NCBI GenBank assembly: GCA_947470165.1
Contig: CANISN010000004.1
Coordinates: forward strand, 1 to 22,402
Reading direction: 5' to 3'
Length of the DNA stretch: 22,402 nucleotides
DNA from: Burkholderiaceae bacterium
Lineage (GTDB): Bacteria > Pseudomonadota > Gammaproteobacteria > Burkholderiales > Burkholderiaceae
The translations under genes were made by a program, and so were the position numbers. The notes below the pieces were generated by a model, which did not search any database, was not told where the DNA came from, and saw only the letters and a program-made list of their open reading frames with translations. Every line of letters begins with the position of its first letter. The stretch's first letter is position 1. Positions 7,360 through 15,169 of the stretch are shown piece after piece.

Positions 7360-8139
7360 ATGACTAGCCATCGCCAACCTGCAGTTTTTGCTGGCCATGG
7401 CAGTCCGATGTTCGCTATTGAGTCCAATCGCTATACAGCTGCTTGGGCCAATCTTGGTAAATTATTAAAGCGCCCAGATGCCATTTTGGTGATCTCGGCT
7501 CATTGGGTGACCCGAGGTGTGTGGGTCACCGCAATGCCCAAACCTAAAACGATTCATGACTTCGGCGGCTTTCCTCAAGCCTTGTTTGATATTCAATACC
7601 CAGCGCCGGGAAGTCCAGCCCTCGCAGACCGAGTTAAAGAACTCTTGGATGTTCCGGTTGTACTCGAAGAGAATGAGTGGGGCATTGATCATGGTGCTTG
7701 GTCTGTTCTGAAGTATCTCTATCCAGATGCGGATGTGCCTGTTGTGCAACTTAGTTTAGATGGCTCGCTTTCTGCAAGCGAGCATTACAAACTAGCTAAA
7801 AAGTTAAGTCCCTTGCGCGACGAAAATATTCTGATTCTGGCTAGTGGGAATGTTGTACATAATTTACGAACTATTCGCTGGGAAGAGGGCGCGATCTCTT
7901 TTCCATGGGCCAGGGAGTTCAATGATTTTTTTGTTTCTGAGATGAGTGCAAATCATCATGAGACTTTGATTCATTGGGAGCAGTTTGGTGATGCTGCTCA
8001 TTTATCAATCCCAACCCCAGAGCATTATTGGCCTGCCTTGTATGTGCTTGCGCTCCAGGAGCAAGATGAAAGATCTCAGGTGTTAATTAATGGCTTGGAG
8101 ATGGGTTCCATCAGTATGTTAACTTTTTCAATTCAATAA
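7360..8139 (+). CDS. ygiD: LigB-family extradiol dioxygenase, YgiD (4,5-DOPA dioxygenase)-like
   Basis: A 259-residue class III extradiol ring-cleavage dioxygenase, closely following Escherichia coli YgiD in length and motifs. The zinc/iron ligands expected for the family are present: H13 in FAGHGSPM, H48 in ISAHWVTRG, H167 in ASGNVVHNLR and H222 in PTPEHYWP; H111 in GIDHGAW is also conserved. The stretch IHDFGGFPQAL is diagnostic. YgiD-type enzymes can cleave DOPA and other catechols; the physiological substrate in non-plant bacteria is generally unclear. The ATG lacks a good Shine-Dalgarno; translation may be helped by the small gene ending 9 bases upstream. crcB follows 9 bases downstream, consistent with an operon. 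Confidence 0.9.
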   Translation: MTSHRQPAVFAGHGSPMFAIESNRYTAAWANLGKLLKRPDAILVISAHWVTRGVWVTAMPKPKTIHDFGGFPQALFDIQYPAPGSPALADRVKELLDVPVVLEENEWGIDHGAWSVLKYLYPDADVPVVQLSLDGSLSASEHYKLAKKLSPLRDENILILASGNVVHNLRTIRWEEGAISFPWAREFNDFFVSEMSANHHETLIHWEQFGDAAHLSIPTPEHYWPALYVLALQEQDERSQVLINGLEMGSISMLTFSIQ

Positions 8140-8148
8140 ATATTTAAT

Positions 8149-8526
8149 ATGTGGCCATCTATCCTTGCAATTTTCTGTGGAGCGGGTCTCGGCGCATTAC
8201 TGAGGGCAGGATTTAATTTTGCGACTGTCAGCATTGCCTCAACACTTCCATTAGGTACCTTTATCTCCAATATGGTGGGTGGATATATGGTCGGTATTGC
8301 CGTAGCATTTTTTGCTAGCAACCCAAGCCTATCTCCCGAGTGGAAGTTATTTGTGATTACCGGTTTTTTAGGCGGTCTCACCACCTTCTCCAGTTTTTCT
8401 GTTGAAGTAGTGGGTTTTATGCAGCGCGGCGAAGTGACTTGGGCTCTTGGAACTGCGCTCTTGCATTTAGCTGGTTCGCTTGCCTTAACTTTTCTTGGCA
8501 TCATGACTTACCAAGCGCTGAAGTAA
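8149..8526 (+). CDS. crcB: Fluoride channel CrcB/Fluc
   Basis: Inner-membrane fluoride-specific ion channel that works as an antiparallel dimer to expel fluoride. The 125 residues form four transmembrane segments, the normal Fluc size. Hallmarks are GAGLGALLRAG (11-21), PLGTFISNMVGGYMVG (34-49) with the conserved asparagine N41, and GFLGGLTTFSSFSVE (72-86) with the TTFSSFS break that contributes the central sodium and phenylalanine-box residues. It follows the YgiD-like gene by 9 bases. No Shine-Dalgarno sequence is visible before the ATG, so translation is probably coupled. No fluoride riboswitch fits in the short upstream gap. Its stop is 7 bases from the convergent Bug gene. Confidence 0.95.
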   Translation: MWPSILAIFCGAGLGALLRAGFNFATVSIASTLPLGTFISNMVGGYMVGIAVAFFASNPSLSPEWKLFVITGFLGGLTTFSSFSVEVVGFMQRGEVTWALGTALLHLAGSLALTFLGIMTYQALK

Positions 8527-8533
8527 TTCCGTT

Positions 8534-9523
8534 TTATTCAGGCTTAATATTTCCAGCCTTCACAACCGCGCTCCATTTAGTAGATTCTGATTTAATCAAG
8601 GCTGCAAAGTCAGCGGGTGTACCACCCCCAATTTCATTTCCTTGAGAGAGCATTAGCTCTCGTAACTGCGGATCCTTGAGAGCTTCATTAGCCGCTTTAT
8701 TTAAGATATCAATGATGGGTTTTGGTGTGCCGGCAGGCGCAATGAATCCTTGCCAATTCAGGACCTCAACCTTAGGGTATCCAAGCTCTGCAAAGCTAGG
8801 TAAATTCGGGAAGAGTGGAGATCTTTTTTTGCTGGTGATGGCAATAGCACGTAACTTGTCAGCCTTAATGCTCGGTACCGCTGAATACATTTGATCAAAC
8901 ATCATGTCGACATTACCCGCCATCAAATCTGTTAACCCTGCAGAACCGCTCTTATAAGGCACATGAATCATTTGGATTCCGGCGTTTTGCATAAAGAGTT
9001 CGGCTGAAAGTTGATGACTACCACCAATACCTCCTGAAGAGAAGGTGAGCGTGCCTGGCTTTGCCTTGGCTGCAGTCACAATATCTTGGATCGTTTTGTA
9101 TTGAGAATTTGGGTTAACCGCCAAAATCAACGGACCCTTTTCTATGAGGATGATAGGGCTAAGAGCAGTTTCAGGGTCATAACGTAGGTTACCAAAAAGT
9201 GTTTTGTTCACTGCCAATGGTGCAAAATTTCCCATACCAATGGTGTAACCATCTGGTGCAGATCTTGCAATAAACTCAGTACCAATATTTCCGCCTGCAC
9301 CTGGTTTGTTATCAACCACAATGGGCTGCTTCAGAATTACGCTCATCTTTTGGGCGAGCTGCCTACTCCGAGAATCTGCGCTGCCACCTGCACCATAGGG
9401 CACAACTAAATTAATAGATTTAATGGGGTAGGTATTTTGGGCCTGTGCGGTCAGCGCTGACGAGAGCGCTAAAGCAATGATCCAAGTACGAAGAGAAGTA
9501 TGAAGAAGTGAGGTGAGTTTCAT
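8534..9523 (-). CDS. Bug/TctC-family tripartite tricarboxylate transporter substrate-binding protein
   Basis: Periplasmic binding protein of 329 residues, last gene of the six-gene minus-strand unit. Residues 1-28 form a signal peptide ending LTAQA, followed by the family opening YPIKSINLVVPYGAGGSAD and then VVDNKPGAGGNIG, APDGYTIGM, HVPYKSGSAGLTDLMAG and LPSFAELGYP, all standard Bug blocks. Bug proteins usually bind carboxylates or amides. The start is ATG at 9523, which overlaps the TGA of the upstream CHR gene as ATGA, indicating translational coupling; the longer frame from TTG at 9601 would add a non-signal extension. No TctA/TctB genes are nearby. It is the second Bug gene in the same unit, so the two may recognise different substrates. 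Confidence 0.93.
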   Translation of the reverse strand: MKLTSLLHTSLRTWIIALALSSALTAQAQNTYPIKSINLVVPYGAGGSADSRSRQLAQKMSVILKQPIVVDNKPGAGGNIGTEFIARSAPDGYTIGMGNFAPLAVNKTLFGNLRYDPETALSPIILIEKGPLILAVNPNSQYKTIQDIVTAAKAKPGTLTFSSGGIGGSHQLSAELFMQNAGIQMIHVPYKSGSAGLTDLMAGNVDMMFDQMYSAVPSIKADKLRAIAITSKKRSPLFPNLPSFAELGYPKVEVLNWQGFIAPAGTPKPIIDILNKAANEALKDPQLRELMLSQGNEIGGGTPADFAALIKSESTKWSAVVKAGNIKPE

Positions 9524-10041
9524 ATAAGCCCCATCATGCCAAGAACTGCGCCCAGTGCAATTAAATATAAAGGGTGCCAGCGGGTAAAAACCGTTAAACA
9601 AATCGTTAGTAGAGTTAATCCATAGGCAGCATAACTATGATTTATTTGTAATGCAATCTGCCATGCCGAAGAAAGAACTAAGCCAATTGCCAGTGCCGCG
9701 GCAGCGTATTGAATAGCCTTCTTTTTGCCTTCATTACTCATGCCAAGGATCAGACGTTGTACAAAGAACACTAAAATGGATGATGGCCAGGCTATGGCAA
9801 AAGTAGCGAGCAGGGCTCCAAGGACGCCTCCAACATGCCAACCGATGAGGGTAACAGTCATAAAATTTGGGCCGGGGGCAGCTTGAGCTATTGCAAAGTA
9901 ATCCGCAAAAGTTTGCAGGTCAACCCAATGCTCTTGATAGACGGATAAGTTTAAGAGGCTCGGTAGTAATGCGTTGATTCCACCAAATGCGATCAGAGAG
10001 AAAGCGGAAAGTTTTAAGAAGAGGCCAAGGAGAAGGCTCAT
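9520..10041 (-). CDS. CHR-family (chromate transporter) half-protein, second of a pair
   Basis: Short-chain CHR protein of 173 residues, a single CHR domain with about six hydrophobic segments. It carries the family motifs AFGG (18-21) and APGPN (55-59). Split CHR proteins come as adjacent pairs inserted in opposite orientations in the membrane, and both are required. Known members export chromate, but natural substrates may include sulfate or organic anions. The start is ATG at 10041, sharing one base with the upstream stop (TGATG); a GTG one codon earlier is equally possible and has an AAGG at ideal spacing. The 3' end overlaps the Bug gene by 4 bases. This embedding in an organic-acid unit suggests a role other than chromate resistance; that is inference. 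Confidence 0.88.
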   Translation of the reverse strand: MSLLLGLFLKLSAFSLIAFGGINALLPSLLNLSVYQEHWVDLQTFADYFAIAQAAPGPNFMTVTLIGWHVGGVLGALLATFAIAWPSSILVFFVQRLILGMSNEGKKKAIQYAAAALAIGLVLSSAWQIALQINHSYAAYGLTLLTICLTVFTRWHPLYLIALGAVLGMMGLI

Positions 10042-10577
10042 CACTTGTGAGCCTTCTTAAACCCCAAAAATAAAGCCATTGGGGATACGATAAGAACAAC
10101 CCAGCCAAGACCTAGATGAAAGTAGCTCGCAGCTATTACCGTAATAACTACTACCAAAAGCATTGCAGGATATCGAAACTCATCACGCAACATTTTGATA
10201 CCGGTGGATGCAATTAATCCAACACCTACTGCAGAGATGCCTCTGAGAAGGCCTTGCACGCTCTCCAAATTACTATAGTGTTGATACAGAACCGCCAGTA
10301 GCATTACGATACAGATTGGCCCGATGGTCAGACCCAGCGCTGCCGCAAATGCGCCTTTAGCCCCACAAAGACGTGATCCAATACAGACGGCAAGATTCAG
10401 AATATTCGGTCCCGGAACAATTTGACATATTCCAAGAATGGCACTGAATTCTTCGGAGCTGAGTACCTTATCTTGTTCTACTAGAGTCCGACGAGCCCAA
10501 GGTAGTACCCCACCAAAACCAGACATACCAATTTTGCTAAAGCAAATAAACAACTCGCTTGGGGTCAGTGTTTTCAA
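10041..10577 (-). CDS. CHR-family (chromate transporter) half-protein, first of a pair
   Basis: Single-domain CHR membrane protein of 178 residues with motifs SGFGG (19-23) and VPGPN (54-58), partner of the following CHR gene. The start is TTG at 10577: no ATG lies upstream in frame before the preceding gene, and the next methionine (M18) would remove the first helix and almost reach the FGG motif. There is no Shine-Dalgarno sequence, and the gene begins 5 bases after the stop of the 2-hydroxyacid dehydrogenase gene, so translation is probably coupled. The stop overlaps the next start by one base. Together the pair would form one CHR transporter at the inner membrane. Substrate is unknown. 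Confidence 0.87.
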   Translation of the reverse strand: MKTLTPSELFICFSKIGMSGFGGVLPWARRTLVEQDKVLSSEEFSAILGICQIVPGPNILNLAVCIGSRLCGAKGAFAAALGLTIGPICIVMLLAVLYQHYSNLESVQGLLRGISAVGVGLIASTGIKMLRDEFRYPAMLLVVVITVIAASYFHLGLGWVVLIVSPMALFLGFKKAHK

Positions 10578-10582
10578 GATGA

Positions 10583-11557
10583 CTAGGGTTTAAATGGATG
10601 AGGCACTGGTTTTTGATCGAGCCAAGCCTCTAGAGTTTGGGTAATCCCTTTTGCGAAAGCTTCAAAAATAGGCTCTGCAATAAATCCAAGATGCGGTGTA
10701 GCTAATAGGTTCGGGGTATTGCGCAGAGGATCATCTTTTGGAAGGGGCTCAATATCAAAGACGTCAACTGCAGCTTGAGCAGGACAACCTTTTTTGAGTG
10801 CCACGCATAAATCCGACATATTGATCAGTGCTGAACGAGAGGTATTCACGAGAATAGAATCAGGGCGCATTAATGCGAGCTGATCGGCGCTAATAATTCC
10901 CTTTGTTCCTGGCCCTGCCACTAAATGCATTGTTACTACTTTAGAAGTGCTGAGTAATTCATCGAGGCTAACAGATGTGGCGTTTTCTGCGGCAGCGCGT
11001 TCTGGTGTCATGCGTGGACTCCAAGTAACTACTTCCATGCCAAACGCACGCCCAACCCTGGCAACTCGACTGCCGATGGCGCCTAAACCCATGATTCCAA
11101 GACGTTGACCTGACAGCATTGGTAGTAGGGATAGCTCATCACGCCAGCCACCCGTAGCAATTAATTTATTTTCTTCAATCAAGCGTTTAGATGCGCCCAA
11201 GATTAAAGCCCAAGTCAATTCTGCAGTGGTCTCCTTAGATGGGCCTCCGGGTGAGCATGCGATGGGGATATTTCTTGATATTAATGCTGATGCGTCAAGA
11301 GTGCCATTACGCTCACCGGTGAACATCAGAAACTTGAGTTTAGGTAATCTGGCAATCATGGCTTCGTTGAATGGGGAGCGATCTCGGACGATGGCAATGG
11401 CATCCGCATCTTTTACTGCTTCATATAAAGCCTCATCACGTAATGGCTCATGGCGAATAGTGAGATTCGAGTTGTGGTCTAACTTGTCCCAGTAAGAGAA
11501 GCGGCGCAGGGCGCGTTCGTAATCACCTAGGATAACGATGTTTGGTAGTTGAGCCAT
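10583..11557 (-). CDS. D-2-hydroxyacid dehydrogenase family protein
   Basis: NAD(P)-dependent dehydrogenase of 324 residues, from a different branch than the one at 1870-2799. It shows the Rossmann motif GIMGLGAIG (154-162), R241 in LVNTSRSALI, E270 in DVFDIEP and H289 in ATPHLGF, a complete catalytic set. The substrate domain carries FTGERNGTLD (79-88), where many relatives have TGxRN, a subfamily mark. It is the third gene of the minus-strand unit, 27 bases after the MmgE/PrpD gene and 5 before the CHR pair. The likely role is oxidation or reduction of a 2-hydroxy/2-oxo acid made or used by the PrpD-family enzyme. The ATG lacks a strong Shine-Dalgarno. Confidence 0.9.
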   Translation of the reverse strand: MAQLPNIVILGDYERALRRFSYWDKLDHNSNLTIRHEPLRDEALYEAVKDADAIAIVRDRSPFNEAMIARLPKLKFLMFTGERNGTLDASALISRNIPIACSPGGPSKETTAELTWALILGASKRLIEENKLIATGGWRDELSLLPMLSGQRLGIMGLGAIGSRVARVGRAFGMEVVTWSPRMTPERAAAENATSVSLDELLSTSKVVTMHLVAGPGTKGIISADQLALMRPDSILVNTSRSALINMSDLCVALKKGCPAQAAVDVFDIEPLPKDDPLRNTPNLLATPHLGFIAEPIFEAFAKGITQTLEAWLDQKPVPHPFKP

Positions 11558-11584
11558 GATTGCTAGTTTCTTATATAGAGTAAA

Positions 11585-12958
11585 TTAGTCTGGAGTACAA
11601 AGACTCAATATTTTCTTAAGATCTGGGGCACTTCCGAGATTCCATAATGTAGTAATGAGTTGACCAGTTTTTTCTTTACCAATCACTGGCTCAGTTAAGC
11701 GAGTGAACTTTTGTTCTAGATTGGCATCGCTCATAGGATTCTCAACAGATCCAATCACATTTTTAATAAATATGTGCACTTCTTTTCCATTCTTGAGAAT
11801 CGCTTTTACATCTACCGATGCTTCACTGATGGAGGTATCAGTTGTAGCATTTACCTTAGCGCGTAAGGCGACGACATCAGGGCGATTGACAATATCATCA
11901 GCATATTCGCCTTCGCCAGCTTGACCAAATATCAGGCCAACGGCACAGCCATGATAGACGCTAAACTTTCCTTCAAGACCATCTTGAGGTGTTTTATTGC
12001 CAGTCAATTCGAGAACGAGTGGGTGGACGCATAATTCAATGCGCTGAACGTCTTCTGCTTTTACACCTTGTGCGCGTAATTGAGCGCAAGCATCAATCGC
12101 CGGGTGAATCACAATTCCACAGGCGAATGGTTTGTAGGTATTCAATGAGATCTCAAATGATTTGCCAAGCTCTCGATCAATCTCTGACCAGTCGCATTTG
12201 GTAGAAACGGTTTGCATATAGCCACGACCTGCTTCTAGGGCTTTAGGACTAGCTGTAAAACCATGCTTTGCCAGCAGTGCGGAGAGTTGCCCTGCACGAG
12301 CTGCGCCCCCTGGATGGAACGGTTTTGTCATGGTGCCAAATTGCTCGCGTATACCCACTGGCTGTGAAGCCGCAATACCTAATGCCATAGTTGTCTTATG
12401 TGCATCCAGTCCCATTAGGCGTGAGCAGGCTGCTGCAGAGCCAAGCATGCCAGTGGAGCCAGTGATATGCCAGCCACGATGGTAGTGGTCTGGATACATA
12501 GCATTGCCAACGCGACAGGCAACATCAATACCTAAAACGAGTGAGTCAATTATTTGACGACCGGTGACATTGGTATGCTCACCTAAAGCTAGGATGGCAC
12601 TGGCAACTGGACCTGCGGGGTGAATTACAGTTTTCAGATGGGTGTCATCAAAGTCAAAAGTATGAGAGCTAATGCCGTTGATCAGTGCCGCGCCACCCAT
12701 ATCAACGCGGTCTCTTCTACCAAGAATACTCGCTTGAGGTGCTGGTTGAAATTCACGGATGGCTGCTAAGGACGATTCAACGCTTTCATGATTTGCGGCG
12801 CCAATGGCGCACCCCAGCCAATTCAAAAATGTACGATGCGCTTCGTGGTCTACCTCAGGACTCCAGCCTTGACTGGCATGTGAAGTAACAAACTCTGCCA
12901 ATATTTTAGTGACTGGTGGCGCATGAAGATCAGCTGCTGCTTGAATAGCGTGGGACAT
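11585..12958 (-). CDS. MmgE/PrpD family protein
   Basis: Cytosolic protein of 457 residues covering both MmgE/PrpD domains: an all-helical N-terminal part (about 18-260) and a smaller alpha/beta C-terminal part (about 275-440). The conserved signature FDFDDTH (101-107) followed by IHPAGPVASA (112-121) lies in the expected position, and SLNTYKPFACGIVIHP marks the domain junction. Characterised members include 2-methylcitrate dehydratase PrpD, cis-aconitate decarboxylase and iminodisuccinate epimerase, so it acts on a small di- or tricarboxylate. No prpB/prpC genes are nearby, which argues against the methylcitrate cycle. AGGAA precedes the ATG at 12958. It is second in the unit after a Bug gene, pointing to a carboxylate captured from outside. 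Confidence 0.9.
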   Translation of the reverse strand: MSHAIQAAADLHAPPVTKILAEFVTSHASQGWSPEVDHEAHRTFLNWLGCAIGAANHESVESSLAAIREFQPAPQASILGRRDRVDMGGAALINGISSHTFDFDDTHLKTVIHPAGPVASAILALGEHTNVTGRQIIDSLVLGIDVACRVGNAMYPDHYHRGWHITGSTGMLGSAAACSRLMGLDAHKTTMALGIAASQPVGIREQFGTMTKPFHPGGAARAGQLSALLAKHGFTASPKALEAGRGYMQTVSTKCDWSEIDRELGKSFEISLNTYKPFACGIVIHPAIDACAQLRAQGVKAEDVQRIELCVHPLVLELTGNKTPQDGLEGKFSVYHGCAVGLIFGQAGEGEYADDIVNRPDVVALRAKVNATTDTSISEASVDVKAILKNGKEVHIFIKNVIGSVENPMSDANLEQKFTRLTEPVIGKEKTGQLITTLWNLGSAPDLKKILSLCTPD

Positions 12959-13011
12959 AATATTTCCTGTTTTTGTAAGTATTTAATTGAATAAGAATTA
13001 GTTAGATAAAT

Positions 13012-14013
13012 TTATTCCAACTCAATATTGCGATCTTTGGCAACCTTAGCCCAGCGTGCAATATCTTCTTTAATATAGTTTTCAAATTGTTGCGGAGACA
13101 TTGGTATCAGCGTCATCGCTTCATTTGCCATTTGCTCAGCAAATTCTGGTATGGCCAATACCTTATTTAATTCGACATTAAGTTTTTTAACAACATGGTC
13201 AGGCAGGTTTGCTGGTCCTGTGACTCCATACCACTGTTGACCATCAAAGCCGTTGTAACCTAGCTCCTTAAAGGTTGGGATACTAGGATCTGCAGCGCTT
13301 CGTTTTTGACCAGTCACTGCCAAAGCCCTGACGCGATTAGATTTCAAATACGGCATAGCGGCATACAGAGTTGGAAGCATCACTTGTGTTTGTCCGGCGA
13401 GGAGGTCAGTAAAGGCAGGGCCTATACCTCGGTAAGGAATATGCACCATAAAGATATTGGAAGCAAGCTTGAACTGCTCTATTCCAAGATGGGTAAGTGT
13501 TCCAGGTCCCGCTGAGCCATAACTGAGTTTTGCGGGATTTTTTTTGGCGTATTCAATAAACTCTTTTAAATTTTTTACTGCTAAGTCGGGGTTGATAATG
13601 AGAGTATTAGGAGTTGCGCCAATCATACCGATTGGTGTGAAATCTTTGATGGCATCATAAGGTAACTTGCGAACAGCTGGATTGGTTCCATGGGTTCCAA
13701 CATAGGCGATCATGAGGGTATATCCATCAGGACTCGCTTTTGCGACTGTCTGTGCAGCAATTGTTCCGCCACCACCACCGATGTTTTCCACCACAATCGA
13801 TTGCCCTAGATTTTTAGATAAGCGTTCGGCCACCTTGCGCGCAAGGTTATCCAGACCGCCTCCTGCTGCCACTGGGGCAATCAGCTTAATTGGCTTATTG
13901 GGGTAATTTTGTAATGATTGCGCTGTAGCATGGAAACTTGCTACTAAGCTTATGCTTGAAAAAATCAGAGTAGATAAAAAAATCGGCATTTGCCGATTGA
14001 GGGTATGAGACAT
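13012..14013 (-). CDS. Bug/TctC-family substrate-binding protein, first gene of the six-gene unit
   Basis: Periplasmic binding protein of 333 residues. The signal peptide runs to about residue 31 (FHATA) and the mature protein opens NYPNKPIKLIAPVAAGGGLD, followed by VVENIGGGGGTIA, SPDGYTLMI, VHIPYRGIGPAFTDLLAG and IPTFKELGYN, the normal Bug blocks. It starts with ATG at 14013, close behind a predicted -10 box, leaving a leader of only about a dozen bases. Codons 6-13 form a terminator-like hairpin, described separately. An in-frame ATG (M9) lies in the hairpin loop and could also serve as start, but neither ATG has a good Shine-Dalgarno. The neighbouring PrpD-family and dehydrogenase genes suggest a hydroxy-carboxylate ligand. 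Confidence 0.92.
   Translation of the reverse strand: MSHTLNRQMPIFLSTLIFSSISLVASFHATAQSLQNYPNKPIKLIAPVAAGGGLDNLARKVAERLSKNLGQSIVVENIGGGGGTIAAQTVAKASPDGYTLMIAYVGTHGTNPAVRKLPYDAIKDFTPIGMIGATPNTLIINPDLAVKNLKEFIEYAKKNPAKLSYGSAGPGTLTHLGIEQFKLASNIFMVHIPYRGIGPAFTDLLAGQTQVMLPTLYAAMPYLKSNRVRALAVTGQKRSAADPSIPTFKELGYNGFDGQQWYGVTGPANLPDHVVKKLNVELNKVLAIPEFAEQMANEAMTLIPMSPQQFENYIKEDIARWAKVAKDRNIELE
13976..13998 (-). promoter_or_regulatory. Terminator/attenuator-like hairpin inside the start of the Bug gene
   Basis: Read on the minus strand, AATCGGCAAATGCCGATT is a perfect 8-base inverted repeat (realistically a 7-base stem with loop AAAT), followed without gap by a T run giving seven consecutive Ts (13982-13976). 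The structure has the form of an intrinsic terminator but lies 15 bases inside the coding frame, and its loop holds the in-frame ATG for M9. It could attenuate the whole operon, control start-codon access, or be chance. The repeat is visible; the function is inference. Confidence 0.45.
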
Positions 14014-14031
14014 GTCCCGAGTCCAGATATT

Positions 14032-14060
14032 ATTTTAGATTAAGCTTCTTTTATTACCAA
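14032..14060 (-). promoter_or_regulatory. Predicted sigma70 promoter of the six-gene minus-strand unit
   Basis: On the minus strand TTGGTA (14060-14055) and TAAAAT (14037-14032) are separated by exactly 17 bases; they match the consensus boxes at 4/6 and 5/6 positions. Initiation near 14025 would leave about 12 bases before the ATG at 14013. The region is shared with the divergent ABM-domain gene. Confidence 0.55.
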
Positions 14061-14093
14061 ATTCTACTATCGATATAAAAAAAGGAAAATCTC

Positions 14094-14396
14094 ATGATTT
14101 TGGAGCACTGCGATATTGAAATTAATCCAAGCAAAAGTACTGAATTTGAGGAGGCTATTTTACGTGGCGTTAGCACAGTCATCTCCAAAGCGAAGGGATT
14201 TCGTGGTTTTAAGGTGAACCACAGTATTGAAAGTCCAGCTCGGTATTTACTCTTAATTTATTGGGATACCTTGGAAAATCACACGATGGATTTTCGGGGA
14301 TCAGATGCCTTTAATGATTGGCGCGCTATTGTCGGCCCTTTCTTTGCAAAACCACCCTTTGTGGAGCATATGACTTTAGTGGGTAAGTCAGCTTGA
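14094..14396 (+). CDS. Antibiotic biosynthesis monooxygenase (ABM) domain protein
   Basis: Small 100-residue protein with the dimeric ferredoxin-like ABM fold. The N-terminal strand MILEHCDIEINPSKSTEF, the helix around 18-34, GFRGFKVNHSIESPARYLLL (35-54) and YWDTLENHTMDFRGSDAF (56-73) are the standard order of elements; the length is typical of stand-alone ABM proteins. Such proteins include heme-degrading and quinol monooxygenases as well as proteins without known activity, and no distinguishing residues identify its substrate. AAGGAA lies about 8 bases before the ATG. It is divergent from the six-gene unit (80-base gap) and convergent with trhO, 5 bases from its stop, so it is probably a single-gene transcript. 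Confidence 0.8.
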   Translation: MILEHCDIEINPSKSTEFEEAILRGVSTVISKAKGFRGFKVNHSIESPARYLLLIYWDTLENHTMDFRGSDAFNDWRAIVGPFFAKPPFVEHMTLVGKSA

Positions 14397-14401
14397 GCTA
14401 T

Positions 14402-15169
14402 TTAGGTAGTGATCTTTTTCCGGATGGAGCGGTCAAGAGGGATGGTGTCTAGATTGGGCTCCAAGGCCTCGCGCTCATCAAATACAAAACAACTACCGGT
14501 GTAATGTGCAGAGCCCACTTCCTCGAAGTATTTGAGGATTCCGCCCTCTAGTTGATAGGTGTGCTCCATGCCGATTTCACGCATGTAAAGACCAGATTTT
14601 TCGCAGCGGATCCCACCTGTGCAAAAGCTCACTAAGGTTTTATCAGCTAACGCATCTTTATAAGCAGTGATTGCCTCGGGAAATTCTGTAAATTTATTAA
14701 TATTAAAATGCAGGGCATTTTCAAACGTGCCGTAATCTACTTCAAACGCGTTACGTGTATCAATCATGACAACGGGACGACCTAAATCATCAGTACCACG
14801 ATCAAGCCATGCTTGTAATTTTTTTGGAGTGATGAAGTTCGCACGACCTTCTTCTGGGCGAATGGTGGGGTGATTCATGCGAATGATTTCATTCTTGATT
14901 TTGACCAACATCTTTTTGAATGGTTGTGTTTCAGACCAGCTATCTTTGGTTTGCAGAAGATTGAAGCGGGGGTCAATGCGTAGCCAATCTAAAAAGGTAC
15001 GCACTTCTAATTCCTGGCCAGCTAGGAATAAATTGATGCCTTCGCCAGTTAGCAAGATAGTGCCCTTAAGATTGCGAGAGTTGCACTCATCTAATATTTT
15101 GATCCGTAGCTCTGCTAAGTTGTCTAGACTGACAAATAAATAGGCGGCTATGTTCAAAATAGGCTTCAT
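14402..15169 (-). CDS. trhO: tRNA uridine(34) hydroxylase TrhO (rhodanese-domain, YceA/UPF0176)
   Basis: Enzyme that hydroxylates the wobble uridine of tRNAs to 5-hydroxyuridine in an oxygen-dependent reaction. The 255 residues comprise an N-terminal ferredoxin-like domain (about 1-95; KGTILLTGEGINLFLAG is characteristic) and a rhodanese domain (about 115-220) with the active-site loop SFCTGGIRCEKSG; the catalytic cysteine is C183 and C189 follows. The C-terminus ends soon after SCFVFDEREALEPN, shorter than the 350-residue E. coli protein, which carries an extra cysteine-rich tail; short forms are known in the family. The chosen start is ATG at 15169 (AGAGA upstream) rather than TTG at 15208, since MKPILNIAAYLFV fits the domain start. 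Confidence 0.9.
   Translation of the reverse strand: MKPILNIAAYLFVSLDNLAELRIKILDECNSRNLKGTILLTGEGINLFLAGQELEVRTFLDWLRIDPRFNLLQTKDSWSETQPFKKMLVKIKNEIIRMNHPTIRPEEGRANFITPKKLQAWLDRGTDDLGRPVVMIDTRNAFEVDYGTFENALHFNINKFTEFPEAITAYKDALADKTLVSFCTGGIRCEKSGLYMREIGMEHTYQLEGGILKYFEEVGSAHYTGSCFVFDEREALEPNLDTIPLDRSIRKKITT

Noticed and set aside
8140..8148. Fluoride riboswitch upstream of crcB
   Set aside because: Only 9 bases separate crcB from the preceding gene, leaving no room for the aptamer, and no matching motif was seen further upstream.
8133..8504. 123-residue minus-strand frame opposite crcB
   Set aside because: It is antisense to a clearly recognisable crcB, with no ribosome binding site or motif.
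9524..9601. Longer TTG start for the Bug gene ending at 8534
   Set aside because: The extension lies inside the upstream CHR gene and precedes the signal peptide; the ATGA overlap start fits better.
9520..10577. Chromate-resistance operon
   Set aside because: Only CHR membrane genes are present; no chrB, chrF or reductase, and the neighbours are organic-acid genes.
11585..12958. Methylcitrate-cycle prpD
   Set aside because: The family match is sound but no prpB, prpC or acnD lies nearby, so the specific name is not supported.
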